Positions 44,915 to 56,675 of a stretch of DNA of 64,000 nt are shown here, piece after piece. Source of the DNA: Closterium sp. NIES-65. Lineage: Eukaryota; Streptophyta; Zygnematophyceae; Desmidiales; Closteriaceae. The notes under the pieces are model-generated. The model made no database searches. It was given only the letters and a program-made list of their open reading frames with translations, and was not told the origin of the DNA. Position numbers and translations under genes: made by a program. Numbering within the stretch: the stretch's first letter is position 1; each line of letters starts with the position of its first letter. The stretch spans positions 806,001-870,000 of the forward strand of contig CANXME010000542.1 of assembly GCA_948144175.1 (NCBI GenBank). The letters run 5' to 3'.

Positions 44915-46480
44915 TTATATATGGGAACAAGCAGTACAGTGATCACAGCCTAAAAAGTGTAAGATTGTGGGTACAAGTATATAGATCACACTACAAGCAA
45001 GGCCACAAAGTAAGCGAGGGAAAGTAGGCACGAGGCCTAAAACAGTACAGAAACGCTGATGATCACGAGGCTGAAGTGCCTCGGTGAATATATCGGCAGT
45101 GTTGGCCCGAGTGGCCACGTGAGCAAGACCAAGCTGACCACGCTGCTGCAACTCTCGAGCAAGGAAGTAACGCAGAGCAATGTACTTCGTCCTGTGCTTC
45201 AGTCTGTGCTCCTCACACAAGGCAATCGTGGCCTTGTTGTCTACGTACAGAACTGGAGGAGAACTAGGCCGATCTCCCAATTCGGACAAAAGGTAGGTGA
45301 GCCAGCGTAAATCCAGTGCAGCCATGGCCCCTGCGTAGATCTCAGCCTCACAACTGGATCTGAGATCATAAGACGAGCGCGTAGACCACCATGAAACAGA
45401 ACCGGAGCCAAGGCTGAAAGTGTAACCTTGTGACGACCGCTGCGTAGCCAAGTCGTCAACCCAAGACGCGTCTGCATGGCCAGTGAGAACGACTCGAATC
45501 CATCCTCCAAGCACGAGCGCCATGCCCGACGTACATCACAAGTAGCGTTACACCCTCTTAGTGGCCTCCATGTGCTCTGGTCGGTGTCTTCCGGGTGCAA
45601 CGTAGCCTGCCAGGATGCTAAGAGGGTAAGCAAGGTCAGGTCGAGTGTAGGTCATCAGGTACATGAGGCAACCCACAAGCTTTGGATACGGGCCATTCGG
45701 CTCTATGGACTCGTCTGAAGGTGGAGCTGAGAGCGAGTGACCAGTAGGCAGAGGAGAGGTCTGTGGCAAGGACCATGTAAAGCTGAAGCGCTGAAGGACC
45801 TGCGGCACCATGTGTGACTGAGTCAGGGTGATGTTGCGGCGTGCTCTGTCCCGGGTGATCTACAAGCCAAGATAGCTGCGCGGCTCATCCAGGTCTGTGC
45901 ATGTGTGTCTCTTCTGCAGCTCTACTTCACTAGAGTAAGTGCCTCAGTGTCAGCAGCGGCAAAACCAAGTCGTCAACGTACACGAGGATGTAGAACGATG
46001 GCAGCGAAGTGTCGGTGCGCAGAAATAACGACGTGTCAGCAGTCGAAGGAGCAAACCCAAGAGCCGCAAGTGTCGTCCTCAGTGTGTCGAGGCGCCTGGC
46101 GGAGACCGTAGACTGGTCGCCGGAGGCTCCACTGAGTACCTGCAGGATATGACCCAGTGAAGCCATGTGGGCGGCGCAGTGAGATCTCCTCGTGCAGGCT
46201 GACTTGTAAGAAAGCTGTGCTGAAGTCAAGAGAGTGAAGCTCGTAGTCACGCTGAGCGGCGATGTGCAGCAACACCCGAAGAGTGGTCATCTTCAGGGTA
46301 GGGGAGAAGGTCTAGAAGAAGTTAACTCTCTGTCACTGACTTAAGCCTCTAGCAACGTAACGAGCCTTGAAGACAGGCGGAGAACCCGACGGCCGCTTCA
46401 CCCTGAAAATGCACATGGCATCGACTATGTTCACCCCATGAGGGGGAACTGCGTCAACCTAAGTGCATGTGGACTTCCAG
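44915..46480 (-). pseudogene. E9 reverse transcriptase and RNase H
   Basis: Pieces: LRVLLHIAAQRDYELHSLDFSTAFLQ (motif A intact, 46290-46036), PSFYILVYVDDLVLPL (motif C, in a shifted frame), YTRPDLAYPLSILAGYVAPGR (45811-45548) and RNase H GHADASWVDDLATQRS, SSCEAEIYAG, LYVDNKATIALCEEH (45523-44915). The C terminus is near TNRANTADIFTEAL. Frameshifts and stops lie between the pieces, so no active enzyme is possible. Confidence 0.8.
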
Positions 46481-48465
46481 GATGCCATCTCTGTGTCCAT
46501 TGCTGTCTGCCACTGAGAGGAGTAGGGACCCGTAATCGCCTCTGCGTAAGAGCGCGGAATAGGGATGTCTGGAGCATCCATGTCTCCCTCAGGAGCAAGC
46601 AGCATAGACATGATATGAGGTACAGCAGCTGCAAGACACTCAAATTCCTCCTGCCTGTCCTCAAGGACGTCCGTGCCAAGAGCACACTCACCCCCGACGG
46701 ACGGAGGACAGACAGACTCAGACTCAGCAACAAGACTAGCAGCATAGTCAAGACGGCAAGCAGCAGCAAAGTCAACAAGCTGGGCGACTAAGGCAGAAGC
46801 AGTAGTGGACTCAAACGAAGGGTCAGTGACAACAGTGGCTAGGAGACACGTGACAGTAGGATTGGCAGCACGAATAAAGTCAGTCTCAGGGTTTGGTCCG
46901 TCAGAAAGAGAGGACGCAGGAGGAGACGGCAGGGGAACTCGCAGTGGAACAGAGGAAGGGAAAAGTGTCATACTGTGAGTGCCGGGGACAGGAGGAGGAC
47001 GCAGACGCGGAGTACGACGACCAGTGCGACTAGCGCGAACAGGCGAGGCAGGGCGAGACGCAGGCTTACGACGCTCTGTAAGAGAGTCTGTCTGCTCAAT
47101 GTAAGGAGAAGGAGTACGTAGTGGGGAGTTTGGCTGTAGCTGTGGCTGCGACTGGTCCCAGCGCAGGCTTGCTGTGTCCACCGCACCTCCGGGACTAGCA
47201 GCTCCAGCACCTCGAGCAGCAGCAGCACCACTAGCTCTAGCAGCTCCAGAAACTCCACTACCTCCATCACCTCCAGCACTACCAACAACACTAGCTCTGG
47301 CAGCTCCAGCGCCACCAGCACGAGCACCCCCGAAACCAGTAGTGCCAGCACCACCAGCACCACCAGCACCAGCAGCACCAGTGCCTCTAGCGCCATCGCC
47401 TCCAACGGCAGGGCCTCCAGCTCCAGCAGAGCGAATCCGAAGGCGGGTGCGCCAAGCGTACCACTCGTGTAGCTACTGTCGTGAGAGAGGCTCCCGCCCG
47501 GTAGACCGATGGGGCGAGGCACCAATGGGACCTCCAGGGCTAGCAGCTCCAGCACCTCCAGTACCTCTAGTACCAGCAGTACCTCCAGCACTTCCAGAAC
47601 TAGCAGCTCCAGGGCCTCCAGCTCTAGGAGTGCCACTTTGAAGGCTCAAGCGCTTAGCAAACCACTCGCGCAACCCGTGTGGTGAGAGAGGCTCCCGTAG
47701 TGTGGTGCGCAGGACCCCTAGGCTCAGCACCCCCAGACTCAGCACCCCCAGGCTCCACACGCTCAGGCTCAGCACCCGCAAGCTCCAAACCCACAGGCTC
47801 ATCACCCCCAGGCTCCGCACGCTCAGGCTCAGCACCTCCAGACTCCGCACGCTCAGGCTCCGCAACCACAGGCTCAGCACTCCCAGACGCAGCACCCCGA
47901 GCAGCACCAGAGTCACCAGTGACCTCGACGGGCTCAACCAAGGGGAGTGGGTCTACCTGAGACACACCTGAATGAGCAAGACCCTGAGGAGGGAGGGGGT
48001 CTACCGGAGGGGGACCTGGAGCGAGGAAGAGCGGTGGGGGGGGGAGAGGGCCAGTGCGGTAGGGGAAGAGACGGTAAAAGGGAACCGACTCATCGAATGT
48101 GACGTTCTGAGAGGGTAGGACACGGCACGAGGTGAAGTGGTAAAACTGCCAGTCAGGCGCGTCAGGGGGAAAGCCAAGGAAGACACAGGGAACGGCGTGC
48201 GAGGAGAGCTTGTCCGCGGAGGTATCGCCGACAAAGGCACGAGAGCCCCAGACCCGGAACACCGACGCATCGCCAACCTCTCCCGTCCAACGCAGTGTGT
48301 GAGGTCTCCGGCAAGGAGACACGGGGCCAGAGGTTGAGCTGATGCGCAGCCTACCGGAATGCAAATGGCCACAGAAAATGGGGAGCAGCCGCATGGATCA
48401 TGGAGGTACAAGCGACCTCCATGACTAGGCCATTGCGGCGCTCAGCAACCCCATTCTGGCCACCG
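46459..48465 (-). pseudogene. E9 integrase tail and Ala/Gly/Glu linker
   Basis: From right to left: AERRNGLVMEVACTSMIHAAAPHFLWPFAF (integrase end, 48465-48351), FRVWGSRAFVGDTSADKLSS … VFLGFPPDAPDWQFYH, then Glu-Pro repeats (AEPERAEPGG), a LREWF segment (47660) and a LHEWY segment (47455), and a conserved block RLDYAASLVAESESVCPPSVGGECALGTDVLEDRQEE (46700-46640) leading into reverse transcriptase. Interrupted by frameshifts. Confidence 0.7.
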
Positions 48466-48861
48466 CCAGAAACTCCCCACCGAACAGCTCCACAGCGACT
48501 GCTACTACGGCCGCCACCACTCTCACTGCTGCCACCACCACTGTCACCACTCCCACCGCTACTACGAAGTGAAGTCATAGCGGGCAAGCAAGGAGGCGCG
48601 CGACCAGTAGGGCGATTTGGAAAGAAGGCAGTAGCACGAGCGGCAGTAGCAGCAGTAAGAGCAGCAGAGCAGCTCGGTGAGGCTAGGCTACAGCACCTCC
48701 AGCACTCCTAGCAGCACCTCCACCAGCAGCAGCAGTATCACGAGCAACAAGGCGGCTTGGGCTGGGCGGCGCGGCTTGGCTTGGGCGGCACGGGCAGTAG
48801 AGCGCGCATATAGGCTACCCCACTATAGCATACACAACATAAGCAGCATTACAGTTTGACA
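48466..48861 (-). mobile_element. Copia gag/leader scrap with LTR end fragment
   Basis: 48466-48580 codes, on the minus strand, for a Ser/Gly repeat like the Gag tails of E2 and E6. 48600-48800 contains GGCTTGGGCGGC-type leader repeats. 48811-48861 is the outer end of an LTR like that of E5 (GGCTACCCCACTATAGC … GTTTGACA). Order and orientation fit a minus-strand copia 5' end with internal deletions. Confidence 0.5.
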
Positions 48862-49331
48862 CACGGAACGAAGCACATTGCTCTTCGTTACTTTCTTGCT
48901 CAAGAGCTGCAGCAACTTGGTCAGCTTCGCCTTTCCTACGTGGTCTTTCGGGCCAACACTGCTGATGTCTTCACCAAGGCCCTCGGGTCTAGTGATCATC
49001 AGTGTTTTTGTACTGCTCTTAGGCTTCTTCCCGTTCTACCCCACCTGCTGGTTGCTTGACGTGTCTTGTACTGTGATCTATATACATATATACCTGCATG
49101 CTTGCTATTGCTATGTTGTGATAATTGTGCTGCTTGGGCTTTTATAACTCTGCTTGTGCTTGTGCTCTTGACACCCAGCCCACACAAGCCACTCGGGGGA
49201 TGTACAATATCGGGTGTGTTTTGTCCGGATGATGACGATAGGATTGGGTACGAATGGCAAACCCTAGTTTGTGTACCCTTTACAGCTAACCTCAATGTAG
49301 CCTAAATAACAACATGCATACTCGATTGACA
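48862..49331 (+). mobile_element. E10: copia 3' end (RNase H tail, 3' UTR, LTR)
   Basis: 48862-49059 encodes TKHIALRYFLAQELQQLGQLRLSYVV, then ANTADVFTKALGSSDHQCFC, the RNase H end and C terminus of a copia Pol. The 140-bp untranslated region resembles that of E2 (ACTGTGATC, ATATATACCTGCATG). A purine tract (CTCGGGGGA) precedes a 131-bp LTR candidate at 49201-49331 (TGTACAATATCG … CTCGATTGACA). The left end is cut at 48861. Confidence 0.65.
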
Positions 49332-50119
49332 ATTTTCTCTCGTATGGTAGTTTTTCCGCCCTTTGTGTTCATACCTAGATCAGGGGCTTTTTCTTGCCTC
49401 TCCCCCAGGCCCCTAGATTCGTTCTGAGGCACTCTGATCGATCAGTATACACCCCTCCTGGAACTCTGTCTGTCAGAGGTGCCTCAAAATTTTAGTCTGA
49501 AAATCAAGACAAACACAACTTTTTTTGTCTGAATCGTCACAGTTACCTTCAAATTTTAAGATGATCATGCAATTTTGTAAAAGCATACTTATAATAGCAT
49601 AGAAGCTGATTACCGCATACCAACGCAACTGTGCGGTGCCGCGCTCGGCAAATTCTGGTTTCCCACCAGGACTGGCGTTACAATTTTAGGCTCCCTGATG
49701 GGGAAAATTTCTTCCCGGATTTAGTCTGAAGGCACTTCGGCCAAAAAATCGTTAGTCTGATTGGTCAGTGTTCTGAAGTCAGGAGGTCTGACCAGTCAGG
49801 GTCGGTAGGTCTGCATCAGGCAACGTGCTCATGTCGGCGGCATTTCGGCATTTTGTCACGTGCAACGCATGGTTGAATCTGCTGATTGCATTTTGTTTCG
49901 TCGTGTGTATGATTACCGTTCTATACCCATATTCTCGCCTGCGTGCTGATTTTGTCAATTTTGGATTTGTGTTTCAAGCGATGCGATCGTTCACCCGATC
50001 TGGTTGTTGTCACGTACTAGGTGGGCCAAGTGCCACGCAACTGAGCTGGCATCAGGCAAAAACTGTTGCTTGGCGTGGCGTGTGAGCATCTCGCAGTGCC
50101 GCACGAAACTTTTACTACG
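49332..50119. other. AT-rich host sequence, left flank of the LINE
   Basis: No gene is seen. The stretch has several TAGTCTGA-type words (49491, 49720, 49753). With 56676-57330 it would have been continuous before the LINE inserted. Confidence 0.5.
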
Positions 50120-50416
50120 GGGCAGCAGGAGCTGCCGGGGGAGGAGCGGCAGGAGCTGCCAACAGGAGGGCAGCTGGGGCTGTCGGGGGGAGGGCAGCAG
50201 GAGCTGTCGGAGGGGGAGCGGCGGGAGCTGCCAGCGCAGGGGCAGCTGGAGGTTGCTAGTGCGGACTCTACAAGCCAAGCGAAGAGAGCCCGGGCACGGG
50301 GCCGAGGCGGGAGATGACACGCCCGTAAGACGCAAGGCCGAACTGGAAGCGGAGCCGCCGCCCAGCAGGCGGAGGAGCAGCCGGGGGCGACCGAGACACC
50401 CCCGGGAGCTCCGCGG

Positions 50417-53095
50417 GTGGGGGGGCAGCCCTGGGTGCCCGGGGCGCCCCAAGGAGAGCAGCAGCCAGGGGGGCAGCCGGGGGTGCCCGGGGCACCCCAG
50501 GGAGTGCAGCAGGCAGGGGGGCAGCTGGGGGTGCCCGGGGCACCCCAGGGAGTGCTGCAGGCAGGGGGGCAGCCGAGGGTGCCCGGAGCACCCCAGGGAG
50601 TGCAGCAGGCAGGGGGGCAGCCGGGGGTGCCCGGGGCACCCCAGGGAGTGCAGCAGGCAGGGGGGCAGCCGGGGGTGCCCGAGGCTCCCCAGGGAGTGCA
50701 GCAGGCAGGAGGGCAGCTGAGGGTGCCCGGGGCACCCCAGGGAGCGCAGCAGGCAGGGGGGCAGCCGGGGGTGCCCAGGGCTCCCCAGGGAGTGCAGCAG
50801 GCAGGAGGGCAGCTGAGGGTGCCCGGGGCACCCCAGGGAGCGCAGCAGGCAGGAGGGCAGCCGAGGGTGCCCGGGGCACCCCAGGGAGTGCAGCAGGCAG
50901 GAGGGCAGCCGAGGGTGCCCGGGGCACCCCAGGGAGTGCAGCAGGCAGGAGGGCAGCAGGAGGTGCCCGGGGCACCCCAGGGAGTGCAGCAGGCAGGAGG
51001 GCAGCCGAGGGTACCCGGAGCACCCCAGGGAGTGCAGCAGGCAGGGGGGCAGCCGAGGGTGCCCGGGGCACCCCAGGGAGTGCAGCAGGCAGGGGGGCAG
51101 CCGGGGGTGCCCGGGGCTCCCCAGGGAGTGCAGCAGGCAGGAGGGCAGCTGAGGGTGCCCGGGGCACCCCAGGGAGCGCAGCAGGCAGGAGGGCAGCCGA
51201 GGGTGCCCGGGGCACCCCAGGGAGTGCAGCAGGCAGGAGGGCAGCCGAGGGTGCCCGGGGCACCCCAGGGAGTGCAGCAGGCAGGAGGGCAGCAGGGGGT
51301 GCCCGGGGCACCCCAGGGAGTGCAGCAGGCAGGAGGGCAGCCGAGGGTACCCGGAGCACCCCAGGGCGTGCAGCAGGCAGGGGGGCAGCCGAGGGTGCCC
51401 GGGGCACCCCAGGGAGTGCAGCAGGCAGGGGGGCAGCCGGGGGTGCCCGGGGCTCCCCAGGGAGTGCAGCAGGCAGGAGGGCAGCTGAGGGTGCCCGGGG
51501 CACCCCAGGGAGCGCAGCAGGCAGGAGGGCAGCCGAGGGTGCCCGGGGCACCCCAGGGAGTGCAGCAGGCAGGAGGGCAGCCGAGGGTGCCCGGGGCACC
51601 CCAGGGAGTGCAGCAGGCAGGAGGGCAGCAGGGGGTGCCCGGGGCACCCCAGGGAGTGCAGCAGGCAGGGGGGCAGCCGGGGGTGCCCGGGGCTCCCCAG
51701 GGAGTGCAGCAGGCAGGAGGGCAGCTGAGGGTGCCCGGGGCACCCCAGGGAGCGCAGCAGGCAGGAGGGCAGCCGAGGGTGCCCGGGGCAACCCAGGGAG
51801 TGCAGCAGGCAGGAGGGCAGCCGAGGGTGCCCGGGGCACCCCAGGGAGTGCAGCAGGCAGGAGGGCAGCAGGGGGTGCCCGGGGCACCCCAGGGAGTGCA
51901 GCAGGCAGGAGGGCAGCCGAGGGTACCCGGAGCACCCCAGGGAGTGCAGCAGGCAGGAGGGCAGCCGAGGGAGCCCGGGGCACCCCAGGGAGTGCAGCAG
52001 GCAGGGGGGCAGCTGGGGGTGCCCGGGGCACCCCAGGGAGTGCAGCAGGCAGGAGGGCAGCCGAGGGTGCCTGGGGCACCCCAGGGAGTGCAGCAGGCAG
52101 GGGGGCAGCTGGGGGTGCCCGGGGCACCCCAGGGAGTGCAGCAGGCAGGGGGGCAGCCGGGGGTGCCCGGGGCACCCCGGGAAGTGCAGCAGGCAGGGGG
52201 GCAGCTGGGGGTGCCCGGGGCACCCCAGGGAGTGCAGCAGGCAGGAGGGCAGCCGCGGGTGCCCGGGGCACCCCAGGGAGTGCAGCAGGCAGGAGGGCAG
52301 CCGAGGGTGCCCGGGGCACCCCAGGGAGTGCAGCAGGCAGGAGGGCAGCCGGGGGTGCCTGGGGCACCCCAGGGAGTGCAGCAGGCAGGGGGGCAACCGG
52401 GGGTGCCCGGGGCACCCCAGGGAGTGCAGCAGGCAGGAGGGCAGCCGAGGGTGCCCGGGGCACCCCAGGGAGTGCAGCGGGCAGGTGGGGAGCCAGGGGT
52501 GCCCGGAGCACCCCAGGGAGTGCAGCAGGCAGGAAGGCAGCCGGGGGTGCCCGGGGCACCCCAGGGAGTGCAGCAGGCAGGAGGGCAGCCGAGGGTGCCC
52601 GGGGCACCCCAGGGAGTGCAGCAGGCAGGAGGGCAGCCGAGGGTGCCCGGGGCACCCGAGGGAGTGCAGCAGGTAGGAGGGCAACCGAGGATGCCTGGAG
52701 CACCCCAGGGAGAGCAGCAGGCTGGGGGGCAGCCGGGGGTGACCGGAGCACCCCAGGGGGAGCAGCAGCTAGGGGGGCAGCCGGGGGTGACCCGAGCACC
52801 CCAGGGCAAGCAGCAGGCAGGGGAGCAGCCGGGGGTGACCCGAGCACCCCAGGGAGTGCAGCTGGCAGGAGGGCAGCCGATGGTGCCTGGGGAACCCCAG
52901 GGAGTGCAGCAGGCAGGAGGGCAGGGAGTGCAGCAGGCAGGAGGGCAGCGGAGGGTGCCCAGAGCACCCCAGGGAGAGCAGCAGGCAGGGGGGCAGCCGG
53001 GGGTGACCGGGGCACCCCAGGGAGCGCAGCAGCCAGGGGGGCAGCCGAGGGTGCCCTGGGCACCCCAAGGAGCGCAGCAAGCAGGGGGGCGATCG
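50417..53095 (+). repeat. 48-bp in-frame minisatellite inside the LINE ORF, about 55 units
   Basis: The unit has 48 bases and encodes 16 residues of the type VPGAPQGVQQAGGQPR. Each unit contains GGGTGCCCGGGGCACCC, a palindrome (GGGTGCC/GGCACCC around CGG). Variant units recur at a higher-order period of 336 bp (seven units): the word GGGCAGCAG is at 50951, 51287 and 51623, then at 51863. All six frames are open because the unit is a multiple of three and GC-rich; the frame continuous with the zinc finger and reverse transcriptase is the real one. Confidence 0.88.
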
Positions 53096-54514
53096 ATGGA
53101 CGACCAGGAGCAACAGTTGGAGGAGTGGTGTCGACTTCTGGAGCTTGATACCCCCATGGCGACTGTGGAGGAGTCAGAGGCGGACGAAGAACCTCCCATG
53201 CCGCCTTCCCCATGCCCTCGCTTCCCGTGCGACACGTGTTTCCACACTTTCGCTACGCGGGGGGCTGCTGCGAACCACATGAGGGTATGTCAAGCGGCTG
53301 AGGCGGAGAGGCGTGCACAGGCTCTCGGCTCGATTCCGTCTCTGGTGGAGACCGACACGCAGGAGCGATCGACGCCGCGGGAATTTGGGGACGAGGCGTG
53401 GGCTGGGGTTACGTCATGGGAATGGGAAACATTTTTCAGTGTGGAGGCGGTTGGAGGGAGGACAGTTCGCCGGATCCCACAGCGGGCCAGGTCGGGGGTC
53501 TTAGACGCGCTCTGTTGCATCCTTAAGCGCTTGAAGAGCCAGCCAGGAGATGAAGCCGCTACCCTCCTACTCTTGGCGTTTCCGCGCCTCATCCTAGCCA
53601 TGCCTCCCAAGCCAGGCATAGGTCAGAAGGCGCTGATCACAGAGCGGTTGGGTGCGTTCTGGGAGGGGAGGTGGCGGGAGCTGTTTGACTCTGCCATGGC
53701 GGCAGCGCGGCCAGCAGTTCTCCCACTTTCCTACACTCGCTCTGACTAGGACCCGGATGCCATCCGCCTGTCACGGTGCCGATCTCAGTGCAAAGTGGGG
53801 GAGTGGAGCCGAGGATTGGCCTGCCTTACAGAAGGGGAGTTGGCTCGACCGTCTGAGGTCATGGTGCAGTCTCTGCGAGAGAAGCACCCGGCTAGCGCAG
53901 GCGAGGTACCACAGTGGGTCCGCAATTTCACCATCGATACCGCTCAGCTGCCTTCACTTACGACCGACATCCTGGCCAGAGCTATCCATACAGCCGCTCG
54001 AGCCTCAGCAGCAGGGCCATCGGGGTGGGTCACAGAGCATCTGCGCGACACCTTCCTTACTGAACCTACCTGCCTTTCCCACCTGTTGGAAGTGTTCAAC
54101 CAATGGGTGGCGGGACAGGTCCCCAAGCGGGCTCGGCCGTGGCTCGCCGCATCCAACCTAGTCGGGCTTTCCAAGCCTAACGGCGACGTCCGGCCGGTGG
54201 CGATCGGGGAGGTGCTTCCTCGTATACTTGCTCGTGCTCTGTGCATCTCGCTCCGCCCTGCGATGGTTTCCTACTTCCTGCCGTGCAACCAGCTGGGAGC
54301 GGGCACCAGGGTCGGGGCGGAGATTCTCACTCATTCTTTCCGGTCACCGCTGGCCACTCACCCCGACTGGTGTGCGCTACAGATAGACGTCGCAAACGCC
54401 TTCAATTCGTTTCACCGTCATGTGATGTTCGATGGGCTGCGGGAGTCGCCTTTCTCACGGATGATCCCATTCTTGCGTGTCTTTTATGGGACACCTAGCG
54501 ACCTGTACCTCTGA
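53096..54514 (+). pseudogene. LINE ORF: zinc finger and reverse transcriptase, N-terminal part
   Basis: After the repeats the same frame reads a Glu-rich stretch and a C2H2 finger FPCDTCFHTFATRGAAANHMRVC (53227-53295), which in RLE-type LINEs binds target DNA. A TAG stands at 53747-53749. The frame goes on with a conserved region before the polymerase (HPASAGEVPQW), then LVGLSKPNGDVRPVAIGEVLPRI, QLGAGTRVGAEIL and motif A CALQIDVANAFNSFHR with the catalytic aspartate. A TGA at 54512-54514 follows FYGTPSDLYL. Both stops are in frame, with no shift. Confidence 0.83.
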
Positions 54515-56356
54515 GCAGGCCCTTTCGTACAGAGCCTCGAGTCAGCACGGGGATCGAGGCAGGGGGACCCGCTCGGCCCTTTTCTTTTCGCATTCACGCA
54601 GCAGCAGGTGATGGAGCCGGTTACAAGGGAGTTCAAGGACCTGCTTTTCCTCAGCTATGCAGATGATACCTATATTTTGGGGCCAGCGGCTAGGATTCTG
54701 GAGGCCTTTGGGGTGCTGCGGGAGCGGTTGGAGTGGGTGGGGCTGGAGGTGCAGGCGCACAAGTGCCGGTTTTGGGAGCGCGAGGGCAAGGAGGTGGAGC
54801 GGGCACTGCCATTGGGGATGCAGCGGGTGGATGAGGGTCTTACTGTGGTGGGCGTGTCTATTGGAGAGGAGGTTTGGGAGGTGGTCCGGCTATGGGAGTG
54901 GCTTCGACAGTTGCAGGCGCCACTGCCATGGCTCCCCTTGCTCGACCACCCCCAGATGGCTTCACACCTCCTCGCCATTGCAGTTTCAGCGCGGCTGATG
55001 TACCTCGCCCGGACTATGCCGCCGCGTCCGGAGGTGGTTGAGGCTTTTAGGGATTGGGACAGCTGTTTAGAGGATTGCTTTGAGCAACTTTTCCTACCTA
55101 GCACTTGGGAGCAGGACCCCGACCGGTCTAGGAGCGCACGCATGCAGCTGCATCTCCCTGTGCGTCTCGGTGGGTTCGGGATCCGGGCGGCGGCCTCTTT
55201 GAGCCCACTGTCCTATGTTTGCGGGTGGGCGCAGGCCGCGCGGGACATTGCACAGTTAGGGGTGGCAGGTGAGGAGGCGATGTTTGCTGAGTACCTCACC
55301 ACTTCGACAGGGGCAGAGTTTCTTGACCCGTGGTCTGTCAAGGCTCTCGAGCAGCTGCCAGCGACTATCCGCCACGAGATACCGGGCTTACCTCTGTGTG
55401 TAGCGGCCCCTCCTATTCGGCTTTTCCAAGCGTGTCAGCGGCAGTTAGCTGTAGAGGAGCTCCAGGCACTGCGCCGCTTGGCTCGTGACGATGCTACCTT
55501 GGCCCGTTTCACATCCCTTCAGGGCCCGGGGGCAGGTGCATGGGTTTCGGCGGTTCTGGCTCACTCAGATCTCACATTCACTGCGGCTGAGTGGGGCATT
55601 GCTGCTGCTATACGGCTCGGCCTCCCAATTCAGCAGCTGCAGGTGGCGGGGAGGTGTGTGTGTGGCACAGCGTATGTTGACCCAGCAGACCCGCACCATG
55701 CCCTGAGATGCAGGCACCAGCATGGTCCTTCTCGGTTGCATGATGAGGTGAAGTTTGCGGTGGCGAAGATCTCTAAGGCATCGGGTGGGGTGGTGACATT
55801 GGAGGATAGTGTGGTGCTGCAAGGGAAGCAGGTTGATGTGGCGGTGCGACGTCCAATGGCTGGAGAGGCTCACGCCCTAGAGATCAGCGTCGCGGACCCG
55901 CTATCGCTGTCTCCATCACTGCTGGGACAGTGCGAGCGTCAAATAGGTGTGGCGGCAAGGGAATGGGAGCGTCGCAAAACGAGTGATTACGCGCCTCTAC
56001 TTGCACGCAACCGGGGCGTGCAATTCACCCCTTTGATAGTTGAGACGTGGGGGTGTCTCGGCGGTCGTTTTCAGCGGTGGCTTCGTCAGCAGGGGGATGC
56101 GCACGTAAGGCTAGCTATATCGCGGGGGGCTTGTCGAGAGGACGACTCTGCGTTTTCGGCTTATCTTTTAGGGTCACTGAAGGCGCTCATCGGGGTGGCG
56201 TTACAACGTGCGCAAGCCCGTGTCATCCTGCTTCGAACGGCGTCTTCCATGGGGGGGATTAACGTAGATTTGGCGGATCGGGAGAGGGACGATGTCGATG
56301 TGAAAGGCGGGGCTCTCTGGGTGGAGGCCCCGTACATGGTCGATACGTTGATGTAA
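54515..56356 (+). pseudogene. LINE ORF: reverse transcriptase C-terminal part and endonuclease-like domain
   Basis: The frame continues straight after the TGA: GSRQGDPLGPFLFAF (motif B) and LSYADDTYILGP (motif C; 54650-54685). After the thumb region comes SLQGPGAGAWVSAVL, a Cys/His motif CVCGTAYVDPADPHHALRC, and a segment KQVDVAVRRPMAGEAHALEISVADP that lines up with the PD…D-type core of restriction-like endonucleases. The product would nick target DNA and prime reverse transcription there. It ends at a TAA at 56354-56356. Confidence 0.82.
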
Positions 56357-56661
56357 TTGAAGGGGGGGGGGGGGGCGGGGGGGATGGGGTGTGGGATGGG
56401 ATGTCTTGATGGGGTGTCTTGACTGGGCGTTTTGATTGGGTATCTTGAGGGGGGGTTTTATGTGTGTTGCATTTGGGTTCTTTTTGGGAGTTTCATTTTC
56501 CTTCTCCCTTTCTTTCTTCATTCCCTTTCTTTTTTTAGACACACTATGGCGAGACACATGGTGTGAATGACTGTTCTGTCTTCAATACTTACAACCCCAC
56601 CGTATCATTGTTGCAACAAAAAAACAACAAAAAAAAACCAAAAAAAAAAAAAAACCAAAAA
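56357..56661 (+). other. LINE 3' UTR with A-rich tail
   Basis: G-rich at first (56362-56400), then AT-rich, ending in interrupted A runs (56617-56664, AAAAACCAAAA). The target duplication follows. Confidence 0.75.
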
Positions 56662-56675
56662 AAACTTTTACTACG

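Larger units (their letters stand above)
44729..48465 (-). mobile_element. E9: degenerate copia element, integrase to 3' end
   Basis: Reading leftward: integrase core tail, linker, reverse transcriptase, RNase H, 3' untranslated region, polypurine tract (TATGGGGGTG at 44774-44783) and only the inner 43-45 bases of the 3' LTR (to 44773, ending GTTTGACA). Closest to E2 in sequence. Both ends are truncated and the frames are broken many times. Confidence 0.8.
50120..56661 (+). mobile_element. LINE with zinc finger, reverse transcriptase and endonuclease-like C terminus
   Basis: A 6.5-kb non-LTR element. Its 5' boundary is placed at 50120 because AAACTTTTACTACG (50106-50119) recurs at 56662-56675, right after an A-rich tail; part of the AAA could be tail. 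One frame holds a repeat region, a C2H2 zinc finger, reverse transcriptase and a C-terminal Cys/His plus endonuclease-like region. This architecture is that of LINEs with a restriction-like endonuclease (R2/NeSL/HERO type); the exact clade is not determined. The frame carries stops at 50315, 53747 and 54512, so the copy is probably defective, though it looks full length. Confidence 0.87.

Noticed and set aside
50417-53095. CRISPR-like array
   Set aside because: The repeats are contiguous with no unique spacers, and the DNA is eukaryotic with no cas genes.
49991-53280. Minus-strand frames of 900-1090 codons opposite the LINE
   Set aside because: They are the reverse reading of the 48-bp repeat. 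Only the plus-strand frame continues into the zinc finger and reverse transcriptase.
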